The position numbers were made by a program, and so were the translations under genes. The notes under the pieces are model-generated. The model was not told where the DNA came from. It was given only the letters and a program-made list of their open reading frames with translations, and made no database searches. A stretch of 64,000 nucleotides of DNA from Toxotes chatareus. Its lineage: Eukaryota; Chordata; Actinopteri; Toxotidae. Positions 37,901-49,900 of this stretch are shown here, one piece after another (position 1 is the stretch's first letter; each line of letters opens with the position of its first letter). The stretch lies in contig CM028882.1 of the NCBI GenBank assembly GCA_016801885.1, positions 124,001-188,000 on the forward strand, in the 5' to 3' direction.

Positions 37901-40900
37901 CTGCCTGCCTCAATCAGTGTCATCTGGGCTTAGCACACACATCACTTATTTGGTGTGTGTGTGTGAGAGAGAGAGAGAGGGAGCAATGAGGTGGAAAAGG
38001 ATAAGGGCAGTTGTTCTGCTGAAATAGTTGTCCAATTAAAATTACACACCAGCCCGGCAGTGAGACAGACAGGACAACATGCAGGCTGCCGTGCTGCTGC
38101 TATTGACGTAATACTGACTATTCTTTCACTAAGGTCAGTTCCCACACCCACACACGTACTTTTCCTCTGTTGTGTATGCATGTGTGTGTGTGTGAGAGTT
38201 AATCTGGGTTAGTCTCCATTCCACGAGCATCTTTCAGCCCCCCGCGATCTATATGTTCCTGCTGCACACAGATTTGTCTAATGTGGATGTATGTGCATAT
38301 ACAGTATGTGTGTGTGTAGTTGTATTGAGGCTACTTTTTATGGAGGTTATCGGTAATGCACAGCTTTGTCTCACTGGTGCATTTGGTTATGTAACAGTTA
38401 CACATTATAATGAATTTGATGATGGATAAAATACTTTTTTATTATTTTACCTTACCTTTTACCAGAGTTATTCTTTGATGTCCTGATTGGTGGAGCCTTC
38501 AGCACTTTTACTTTAATCATCATGTCAGCTGTGTTGGTTTTGTGTTCTTTGTATATATGTCAAAAGGATGTCATCATCTGATCATCTGACTGCAAAACAA
38601 ATCTACCTACGGGTACAAATAAAGTAACCTGAACCTGAAACCTGAGCCTGAACCTGATACTCTATTAGGATATGTGCCATTTTATAGCACTATTTCAAGA
38701 TATATTTTGATATAGCACTGTTTTTGGAAAGTCTGATATTTGCTTATTGATGAAATAACCAAAGAAGAATGTTTTTTTTTTTTTTGATTATCCAGCAAAT
38801 GAAATACCCGACAAATCATATACTTCAATGCAGAAATCATATAAAGATCCAATCTTGCCTAAATATTTCTGATCAATGATTTGCAGTATTTCCCTTATTG
38901 GTCTGATATGTCCTGAGTTAATGAAGAGATGGAGAAGAGAAGAGACACTTATTTTTTTATAAATTAATAAACATTTAAAAATTTAGTCTGTGTGGATCAG
39001 TTTAAGTTGAAATTCAGTGTTTGCTAACCCTGTTTTGTGTCTGTGTTCACTACAGAGCTCAGGGATGGAAGAGACGGTCTGGGAGCAGTACACAGTAACT
39101 CTGCAGCGGGTGAGTTCATTCACTAACAACAGCCATCTATCTATTGATCAACCTGAAGTGTCTGGGGGACAGATTATGCATGTATCAATCAGTTATCAGT
39201 ATGTCTGTCAGTCTGCTGTCTATGAAACTTCAGTTCTCAGTCTTTTGTGTAACCCTCTTCTAACCATAGTATGTGCTAGAGGAGGGAGGCCATAGAGCAG
39301 GAAAGTATATACATGAATTATAACTACTTGTTAAAGACAGGACATAAGAGTGACTGAAATGCACCATACACCTAATGGCATTTGATGATATTTCAGCAAC
39401 ATATGAATATAAACAGCTGGAATGAAGTGCTGACAATATAGTGTGGTCCAAAAGTCTGAGACCCCATTGAAAATCTCTAATACTTTCATGTAAACCTGGA
39501 AATACGGATTCAGAAAACAACGTTATATTTAATGAAATATTTAAGAAATGTCTGCACTATTTGATTGACTTTGTGGTCCACCTCATTGGAGATTTGTCTT
39601 AGTACAGTAAAAATAAATACACTATGCATAGCACAACACACCATTAAGAAATGCGTGGGTAGCAGCAGAAAGTTGATATGAATACCAGAGACACAGATAT
39701 GTAACTTATACTTTGTGGCAGTCTCTCTTGTGGTGTGATATGGAATCACACCAGCAAACATCTGTAACAGAAAAATAATTCCCACACCAAACTGCCATTT
39801 CAGCACAGTGCTAGTGCCAGTGGTTATGTAGCTGGACTGTTCAGAAACTTAGCTGTTTTCTTTGTTTCTGCCCATCCTGTTACTGTACACATTATTGTAA
39901 TTTTTTTTTCTTAGTCTTACTCCACTGTCGTTTTCTTTTGTGGCCTGTTGGCCCTTGGTGATCTTACTCTTTTCTTCTTGTGAACTGGTAACGGTCAACA
40001 CTCCTGTGGATTTACTCCGTGTTTGTTGTGGTCGCCTTACATTTTGTTCAATTTACTTTTTATGGTGGTTGACAAAACATGAAGTGACTCACTACTGCCA
40101 CACATTGCTAAGGAGAGTATCGTTCGTGTGTGTGCATTTTCCTCAGAACTTTTTATTACCCCTGTTTGCCTGGAGCACAGACATGACAGTATTTTTAGCT
40201 GGCACATCTGGACAGTAGTTGTACCATACCAAAAATAGACTGTAGTGGCCAAAACAAAGTTAGGGAGGGTGTGGTACAGTATTTTTATGCTTCTGCACCG
40301 GCAATAGCCAAGGCCAGAGGCATTATGTTTTTGGCTTGTCCGTCCTTCTGTCCATCCGTCCCGGATTCTTCTATGCATGATATCTCAAGAACGCTTTGAG
40401 GTCTCTCTGTAAAACTGTGCACAAATGTTGACTGTGACTTAAGGCATAGCTGTTTGAGGGATGACTTTAAAACTTTGCAAAAATATCAACTGTGCCTCAA
40501 GGATGATCTGAGTAGATTTTGGAGGTTAGAGGTCAAAGGTCATGGTTGCTGTGGTCGTACATTTAATTTTATGCAGGCGAATGCAATATCTGAAGAATAC
40601 TTTGAAGGACGTTTTTTTTAAAGTTTGCACAAATGTTCACTGTCACTCAAAGATGAAGTGAGTAGATTTTGGAGGTTTTAGATCAAGGTCAAGGTCACTA
40701 TGACCGTGTTTACGTTTTGCTTGGCAATGTGATATCTTAAGAACTCTTTGAGGGATTGTCTTCAAATTTGCACAAATGTTGACTGTGGCTCAGTCTGTGT
40801 TGACTCAAGGATACACTGAGTAGACTTTGTAGGTCAAAGGTCGAAAATCAAGGTCGCTGTGACCTTATGTTCATTTTATGTCTGTATGGTCTTCAGACTT

Positions 40901-43900
40901 TCCATAAATGTTGACTGTGACTCAAGGATGAACTGATTAGATTGTGGAGGTCAGAGGTCAAAGGTCCGCTGCGACCTTAATGCATATGTTGTGCTTCAGA
41001 ATGTGTTATAGCAACATGGCACCCTGCGTGGTGGATGTTTGCTCGCTCTTCTCTCGAATGTCGGGCTTTTTTTTTTTTTGCTCTTTCTGCAGTGCACAAA
41101 TGCCAACATACAGCAGACAGGCACTGCTGGATATCGCCAACTCACACAGCCCCAAGTGTGAGTGAACAAGCTGACCCCAAGAGAGCGGGGTCCCTTGACG
41201 CAAGGGAGTTTTTAATCCTTTATTTGTCCCTCAAGCTGGAGAAATTTATTCTCTGCATTTTACCCACACAAAGTGAACGAAACACACACACACATGCACT
41301 AGAAACGCTGTGGCAGGAGGCTTCACTAGAAGGAGCCCGGTGAGCTGGGGTTGTCTCCTTCACCACCACCCATCTCCATTGTGCGTATCCATTGTGCTTG
41401 GTCGAGGAATCGAACCAGTGACCCTCCGATCTCTGGGCAGTCCAAAGCCGCACGCTTAACTTGCTGCACCACGGCCACCCTCAGGGAGGCAAGGAGGGAG
41501 GGCTCCATGCTAGGCTAACAGCTCGCGCTAGCCGACCACCGCTGCCCAGCCTCTTGCTAACTAACGTGCTGGACGAGCTAAGAGCCAGGATCACAACACA
41601 ATGGGAAATAAGAGAGTGCTGCGCTCTAATTTTCAGAGTGACCTGGCTTTCAGACAGCTGTGTCGAGGAGACCGGACTGCAGCCTCCGGTAAGGCCAAAG
41701 GGAGAAGTGTTTGCATTGCTCGCCAGATGTGTTTTTACTGCTGAAATGCCGTCCCTACTATCTACCAAGGGAATTTACTGCTGTGTTTTTGGCCTACAAA
41801 CAAACCCTGTCACCAAACAAGTTAAACTCTGGACCACAGAGACTCTGAGAGTACCCTGCAGGACTGTTTTCCTCAGACAGACTGGAATGTGTTTAAAGCG
41901 GCAGCCACTCTGGGGGACTCTTCCGTCAGCATGCAGGATTATGCTGAGTATGTGACTGGGTACATTAGCACTTGTGTTAACAACATTGTGCTCATCATAC
42001 TAGTCAGGATGTTCCCCAACCAGAAGCCCTGGATAAACAGTCAGGTACACCACATGCTGCATGCTCTGTCCATTGCATTTAGATCAGGCAATGAGATGGA
42101 GTGCAAAGCTGCGAAGTATGGACTGAGGAAAGCCATTACAGCAGCCAAGAGGCAGTACAGAGAGAAAATGGACGGCTTCTACTGTGCTGCTGGCTCTGGG
42201 TGGATGTGGCAAGGTCTTTCAGTGATGCTCTCCAAGCTTTGCACATATTATCCCTGCTTGTCAAAGATGGAGTCATTATGTAGTGGAGGTCAAAGGTCAA
42301 GGCCACTGTGATCTTGTGTAAGTTTTGCTTGTGAACGCCCAACACTAACCTTCCCAAACATTGCCATTATCACTACAAAACACCCATAACTTCTATCTCT
42401 ACATCTGCTACAAACAGGCACCCAACCACGCAGAGGCATACCACCACCATGCAATACTTCTAGTTGTTGACTAGAAATTTAACTTTCATATTTAGTAGTT
42501 TGGCGATACTACATGTGGTGGGGTGAATAACTTTGTTGTAGTCTCACAGCAAAAAGATTCTGGGTTCATCTTTCTGTGTGGAGGTTGCATGTTTACCCTG
42601 TGTCAGGTACCCCAGCTTCCTCCTACAGTCCAGAGACATGTAGATCAGGTTCATTGGTGACTGTAAATTGTCTGTAGGTGAGAATTTGAGCATGAATGGT
42701 TGTTCTTTCTTCTGTCAGTCTGTAATCTTATTAATAGTCAGAACAAGTGTGTGGCTACTTCATCAGCTGGGCAGGTCTGGATCAACTGGGAGACTGAGGT
42801 GTAGGATCTAAATTGAACTTACTCTCAGTCAAGAAACAACTACTTAATCCGAATCCATATTTAATCACATCTAAATGCAAACTATGGTATGTCCTCCAGA
42901 GATTGAATAAATGACCCTTATCTCTGCTAGGCCAGATGCAAATGAACATTGTTCTAAAAATAGACCTGCCCTGACCCTAGCTAACCCACCCTTTGGCTGC
43001 CTCTCCACACTGAACTCTGTGGTCAATAGACTATACTGGAAAAGCAAAACAGAGCACCACTACTCACATTCACATCAGAGACCTGTCTCTTAGAAATTAT
43101 GTCTATGTACAACTCATTTGAAACAGCAAATAGCATTTGAAAGAAGTTACTTTTATCAGCCTAGTACTAAACAAATCTGCAAAACGACAGTAGATGTATT
43201 TCATTAGTGTTCTTACCATGCTTTACTGTTGATGGTTACTTTCAGGCAGCTCAAAGCACTTGGTTTAGGTGAAGGAAAGATGGTGGTTAAATATTCTTCA
43301 AGTCAACTCTTTACGTAAGCATACTTCAGGTCAACACTTGATCCCAACAATGACCGTTCCCTATCCTAACCTGAAGCAAAGTTTTTTAGAAACCTAAACT
43401 CACAGGAAACTCAGAATGCAAACTCCAGTCTCTGGTATAAAAATCCTTTTTGTGCCAACCATCCACCCTGACCAGCTCCCTATGACTTCAGTGCAGCATA
43501 AGAAGGTAGCACTCCATAGAATGGAAAAAAAAAAAAACCCCAAATGTTCCCAGTGGACAATAATCCCAGCAGCAATCATGTTTCATCCAAAATGAACCAG
43601 GTAAAATCCTTAAATGGTTTATACAGGTCATTTTAAAGAGACAGAGTTAACGTCAGACACAGTATATTTTACACTAGACATGAAATAAAATCAAGCTGGA
43701 TCGTAAAGACAGTAACTAAGGTTATTCCAGTTGTCAACAAAACCAAACAGTCAGCACCTCTGTAACTATCCGGGGGAAAATAAATCACCCCACTTCAAAC
43801 TGTAAACCCAGTTTGACTCAGTGATGTGTGTTGTCAGGCATCCTGTCTGAAGGTACTGTATTTACTAATTGGCTTCTTTTTCTGTAGGACTCTAAGATGG

Positions 43901-46900
43901 GTTTTGGTATCGCTGTGTCAGGTGGGCGTGACAACCCCAACGTGGAGAACGGTGAGACGTCAATCATCGTGTCAGATGTGCTGCAAGGAGGACCAGCAGA
44001 TGGATTACTCTTGTACGTCTGTCAAACAGTTACCATAATCCTCAACAGAAATTGCCCCAGTAGATTGAGTTGCTGCTGTGTACTGGTTAAAGTGTCATAT
44101 CCACAACTTCATCTCTACTACACTGATGAAATCTGTGTTTGTGTAACATTAACTCTGCAAAATAACATGCTAAAAAGGCCTCTATATAAATGTACACTAA
44201 ACTTCTTGTCCTGCATGAGCTAAGTGTTTTATAGTAAAACAGTTGTACAGACGTACCAAAGTACTCGGTTCATTTTCCCCTAGATTATCTCCACTGACAA
44301 GACAGAAGTCAAACTAGGTCAAAGATTGTGTTTCTGTAGTTGGGATTAGTGGAATTACAAATTGTCACAAAGTAAGACTGCATTATATGTGAAACATTTT
44401 AACTGTTGACAATTTTTTTTTTTTGTTCTCATCGTAATCTTCTATTATTTGTATGCATCTTTTTTGTCCAGTGAGAACGATCGTGTCATTCAGGTCAACT
44501 CCATCCCCATGGACAATGTGCCTCATTCCTTTGCTGTGCAGTCCCTCCGTAAATGTGGCAAAGTGGCCAAAATAGTGAGTATGAACCACACACAAGGAAG
44601 ACACAGGGTGTCCAGCAGAGGACAGGCAGTGTTTGTAATTTTTGCCCAGATAGCTGTACAGATAAAATCCAGCCCTTATCCTGTAGAAGAGGAAGTGGTG
44701 GTGGGTATTTAAGAGCCAAATTCTTCTGTCTTCAGGATTATTTTTTGTTTTTGCACATTCTTAATAAAGTCTTGATATTTATTTGTATAAGATATGTTTT
44801 TATTAATTACATGCTGGACTGAGTGAAGATCCAGCAATGTCTCGTTTTCTGGAGTCAAAGTAGAACGTGAACAAGCTCAGTGAAGTGCTGATTGATCTCC
44901 TCAAGCACAGTGTCAGCTGCAGCTACTTTGCTATTGATATACAGCTCATTGATACACTGGTGTATTGATATGCAGGTAACTGATCAATATTCAGGTTATT
45001 GATTCTCTAGTCTGTTGATATTTGGGTTATTGATACTGGATTATATTAATATTGTGGTTATTGATACTGTGGTGTATTGATATTCAGGTCATTGATATTT
45101 TGGGGTATTGATATTTAGGTTATTCATTCTCTGGTGTATCGATACGCAGACTATTGATATTCTGGGTATTAAAACTGGGTTGTATTAGTACTGGGGTTAT
45201 TAATACTGTGGTATATTGACATTAGGGTTATTAATTATCTGGTGTATTGATACTCTGGCCACATTTGTGTGTTGCCATAGTAGCTTTTTTTTTCTGTTCT
45301 TATCATGGATTTAATTTGCATCCAGTACAATTGCCTGTACTGTCCTGGTGTCTGGACTTCAGTGAGACATACAATGATTTTAAGTTGTGTTTTTTTTTTT
45401 TTTTTAATGTTTTCACATGCTGTTCACAGAACATCTCGTGTGTCCCTTCAAATGCATACGTATGAAAATGACTGGGGCAAATTACTAGTTCTAAGTAGTA
45501 ACCAAATTTTGCACAATTACTGGATTTTTGTCTGTTTTTTAAATGTTTTTTTCTGTTTTGTAAGTTCATTACAGAAAATGTAATGCTACATTAACACTTG
45601 AAGAACCTTCATTTTTAATGTCTGTTTGCTGCAGGGGTTGGATTTACTTAACTTCAAAAATAAACAAAATACTACTTTGCCCAGGGCTACCCAAATCTTT
45701 GCACATAACTGTAACTGGAGATGTAAATAGAAGAAACAGGATTCTAAGTTTAAAGTTTCTTCTAGTTTTAATTTATCTATCCGTGATTTCCCAGCCAATC
45801 AGACTACTAAAGTATGAGAGGGAGTTTCAGGCTCACTGTGTCTTGTATTATTATTGTAACAAACAGGCAATCTTATATAATTGGTAATGTTCAATAACAT
45901 TTTTTTCTTGTCAGATGGTGAAGAGACCTCGTAAGGTGGCAGTTCACTCCCTGAAGCAGCCTCCTTCCCCAAGTGGAGAGAGTTGGGAATACACCCCCTC
46001 CAGCCACTACTATGATGCTGACAATGACGGTTGGTACCGTGATGAAGGTCGGGACCACACCTCTGACAGCAAAGGATACCTAGACCCCGAGTACAGGGGA
46101 GGGCAGGACTACAACCAGAGAGGAAGGAGCCGCGGAAGGAGTCAGGAGAGAACCTCACCCAGCCCGGACAGACCCAGGAGGGAGGGTAGCTTGGAAAGAG
46201 GTTTGGACACCAACACCAACCGTCTGAGGTACCACAGCCGAGGGCGCAGCCCCGGGGACAACTACCGCATGGATGACAAGTACAAGCGAGGAGAAGGAGG
46301 AGGTAAAGGAGGGAGGTATAGGAGCAGGGACCAGCTTAATGACACCCCGCCATCTCCAGAACCTTCCAGAGAGCTGGAGCCACTAGAGAAGCCTGTCAAC
46401 GTCCTGCTGGTGAAGAACAGACCCAACGAAGGTAAAACACATTAGCTACCATCTGTGGCTGCCTGTTTCACTGAAAAGAGATTGGGTTTTACCTTAGATC
46501 TGCGTAACTGGGAGCCAGTTGAGTAGTAGCTGCTCCAGGATGGGGGCTTGTCTTTAGAAGGCTTCTGTTTTTGATGTGAGTAGTTTGGTGGAAGGGATTT
46601 TATGGTTGTAGCTAGCCTTGCTAGCAGGTCTGTCAGTCCACCAGTTTAGTCCAGTGTCAAATCTTCCGTGATGCCGTGACTGCACATTGCAGTGATAAAA
46701 TGAGTCCACACACACACACACACACACGGCAGCGGTGAAGGCTCGGTCCCCCAAGGTTCGGTGCTTGGTTCTGGTGATTGGGGCCAGGATGTTGGAGACC
46801 GATGATCGAAGACGGCGGTTGGGGGAATGACGATGGAGAAAATCAGTAAGGTAGGGGGGAGCAAGGTTATTTAGGGCTTTGTAGGTGATGAGGAGGAGTT

Positions 46901-49900
46901 TGTATTGGATGCGGTATTGGACAGGGAGGCAGTGGAGCTGTTTGAGGATGGGGGTGATGTGGTCTCTGGAGCGAGTGTGGGTGAGCAGCCGGGCAGCTGA
47001 GTTCTGTAGAGGGAAGTCCGTAGAGAATGCTATTGCAGTAGTCAAGTCTGGAGGTTATGAAGGCATGGATGAGTATTTCTGCAGCGGAGTGAGAGAGGGA
47101 AGGACGAAGACGGGTGATGTTGCGTAGGTGGAAGAAGGATGTCCTGGTGATGTTACTGATGTGGGGTTTGAAGGTGAGGGTGGGGGTCCATTGTGATGCC
47201 GAGGTTTCATACTGAGGGGGAGGGGGTGACATTGTGACCATCAATGAGGAGGGAGAAGTCCTGGGCAGAGGGGAGGAGAGCTTTGGGTCTGATGATGATG
47301 AGTTCTGTTTTATTGGTGTTGAGTTTTAGAAAGTTGTTGTCCATCCATTTTTTTATATCGGTTAGGCAGTTTGTGATTGTGGTGAGGATGACTGAGTGAT
47401 GAATTTGGTGGAGATGTGAGTTCCATCTTAGTAGTAACTAAACTACATTTAAATACATAGCTGCTACAAAATCCTGCTTCTCTAACTGCATTTAATTTGG
47501 TTGAACAATATAGAAGCTGTAGAAAAGAAAAACTTGACTGCAAAATTTATCTAATATCAAATGATTTAATATACAATAGCTAGATTTAGTAGTATGTAAA
47601 ATTGAAATGAACTTGTAGAGCATCTTTTGCTAACAGTTTACGTGTCATCTGTATGTCCTGAAACAAATGCTTTGGGCTGAAATGTGGTGTACAGATGGTC
47701 TCTGGTCCCAACATTAACTGGCTGAATTTGTACCCACCATTATATGTGTCCGTGTGTGCTGCTGAAAAATCTGACATCCAGGTGTTCAAATCATATGCCG
47801 GTGCTTCTCAGACTGGGGGGCAGGCCCCACTGGGGGTCATGGAGACACTGAAGGGGGGATGACTGGGGAAAAATATGGAGTGAAACTAAGTTGCATGAAA
47901 GATTCCTGTTGGGAAAATAAACCGTTTGCTGATGAGAACGTTCTGACCTTTACTCTGACCTAAAATTGGATCCTTTTATTAGGTACTTCCGATGTCATTG
48001 TTAGTGATTGATAAAAAATGTGGGGTGGGGGAGGGTTAACTTCTTATGCGATCATATGCTGTCCAGCAGTGCATTCAGGTCCTATATTGTCAAAACATTC
48101 CTGCTTAAAACGTCCTCAGTCAGTTCCAGTAGGGCTCTGGAGTAACTGTAGTGTGTTTCGTGTGTTTTTGTAGAGTATGGTCTTCGTCTGGGGAGTCAGA
48201 TCTTTATTAAACAGATGACCAGCACAGGCCTGGCTGCGAAGGATGGGAACCTGCAGGAGGGAGACATCATTCTCAAGGTGCACACATTTACTCACAGTGC
48301 AGCCATGCAATCACATCCGTCACAGATAAGTCATCAGATAAGTCATTTCAAAGGAAAGAATCTGTAGAACAATTCATGTCCACACTAGAAACAGAGACTA
48401 ATTTACATAATAGTTACGTATTTAATAATAAGATATGAGTACTAAAATAGTTGGTTATAATACTAACATTATTTGATTCTAGTGTTAAACTAGAAAAAAA
48501 AACTTACACCACACAAAAATGTTTTTGCTGGGACAAACAAATGATGGTCTTGAAATGATGTCTCATTTCTCACTGTTCTGAGAAACATGTCGAGTATCCA
48601 CGAATAAATGCGAGTGATAACATCACACTTTTATCTACATTTTGAAATTTTACACAAATAAGAATAGCCTCTCCAAGATCAAGATTTTCCTGGCCAAGAC
48701 AACAACTATGCAATACATAAATTTCAGATAACTCACTCATTGTGTTTGTATCTGTGTTTTTGTGTGCATGCACAGATCAATGGGACAGTAACAGAGAACC
48801 TCTCTCTCCATGATGCTGGGAAGCTGATAGAGAAGTCCAGAGGGAAGTTGCAGCTGGTGGTCCAGAGAGACCGTCGCCAGATCCTCGTCCGCATCCCCCC
48901 CCTCGCCGACTCTGACTCTGATAATGACGGTTAGTCACTGAATGCATGGCCTAACCAACAGAGAGTTAGTGTTAGACTGCAGGGAAGTTTGTAGTGGTTA
49001 TCATGCTGAGTAGACAGGACTGCTGTGTCCAGTGTCTCCCACAGGTCTGAAATATACCTGTTATGGGACTCTGGATGGGCATCAAACACATGACAAAGAA
49101 CAAATGGTCTACTGGTGACACTTACCGTAGTATTTAATTTCAAAACCTGAGAGAAATCAGAGGATCAAAAATGTTTCTTAAAATGTAATTAAATAAGTGT
49201 GATATCTAATAAAAGGCCTCATATTACTTACAGTATCCCTGGACTACTGCATGTTGGTCTTAGCCCACTTAACTAACTAAAGCCTGTCTAAGGTTTGTTG
49301 TGGCTAAGATTTATCATGCTCCATCAAACTCTGATGTAGGTACAGGTCAGGGTGAAGACCTCGAAGTCCATTAAACACAAAAAATCTAATCTCTTATGAG
49401 CCTACTTTTCAGAATATTTCCTTGTGATTGATTTAAGGTTAAACCCTTTCACATTCTCAGTCAGTTTCCTGGCAGTTTCCTGGCCAAAACTCCCTCCTCA
49501 ATGCTGATTTGACAGTTACTGTTACTAAATCAACCACCATAGCATCAAAAAAAAATGTTTTCCCTGAGTCATCAGAAGTGGTAGAGCTGCAGCCCTGTGG
49601 AGATCTGATGTTAAAGTGCAAGTGGCATGGAGTGTTACTGATTTGAACCACTAGCTTCATGTCCTGCAACAAGCTGAGAACTCAGAAACATGTTGACAAT
49701 AAATGAAGAATAGAAACACTGAGCTTTCATTTAAAACACAGTATAATGAATGGAAGGATTTATCATTAGTGTCCACTGATATTATTTCAGCAGTTTCCTA
49801 GAGAAATACAGTTGTCTCTAATCCGTTTGCGCATATAATGTAGAAAAGTTTGGCATTCACGTAGTTAAAAATAACATCTGAAACTAAGTGGTCTTGAGTT

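Larger units (their letters stand above)
7782..39055 (+). other. tjp2: tjp2 intron 1 (31 kb)
   Basis: A very long first intron, almost half of the window. It contains two candidate alternative first exons (33955, 34327) and the repeats listed separately. The unlisted stretches (7790-13860, 14555-21230, 21670-22830, 28000-29330, 34560-35060, 35300-36570, 36945-38490) show no exon with splice support. They hold mostly AT-rich DNA, microsatellites and degenerate short repeats, such as spaced AAGTG-type words at 9080-9420 and a GTTTATTAGGAACAC repeat word at 10027. Confidence 0.8.
39110..43887 (+). other. tjp2: tjp2 intron 2
   Basis: Contains a Tc1-like end (39439-39530), the tandem array with nested LINE and SINE (40370-42330) and a LINE/SINE 3' end (42575-42735). 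The stretches 39540-40290 and 42740-43880 show nothing recognisable apart from an A run at 43530. Confidence 0.8.
44575..45914 (+). other. tjp2: tjp2 intron 4
   Basis: GTGAGT...TTGTCAG. It contains the TTGATA minisatellite and a Tc1-like end; the remainder is AT-rich with T runs near 45285 and 45390. Confidence 0.9.
46432..48173 (+). other. tjp2: tjp2 intron 5
   Basis: GTAAAA...TTTTTGTAG. It holds a CA microsatellite and an L2-type LINE fragment in reverse orientation. The right third (47400-48170) shows nothing recognisable. Confidence 0.9.
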
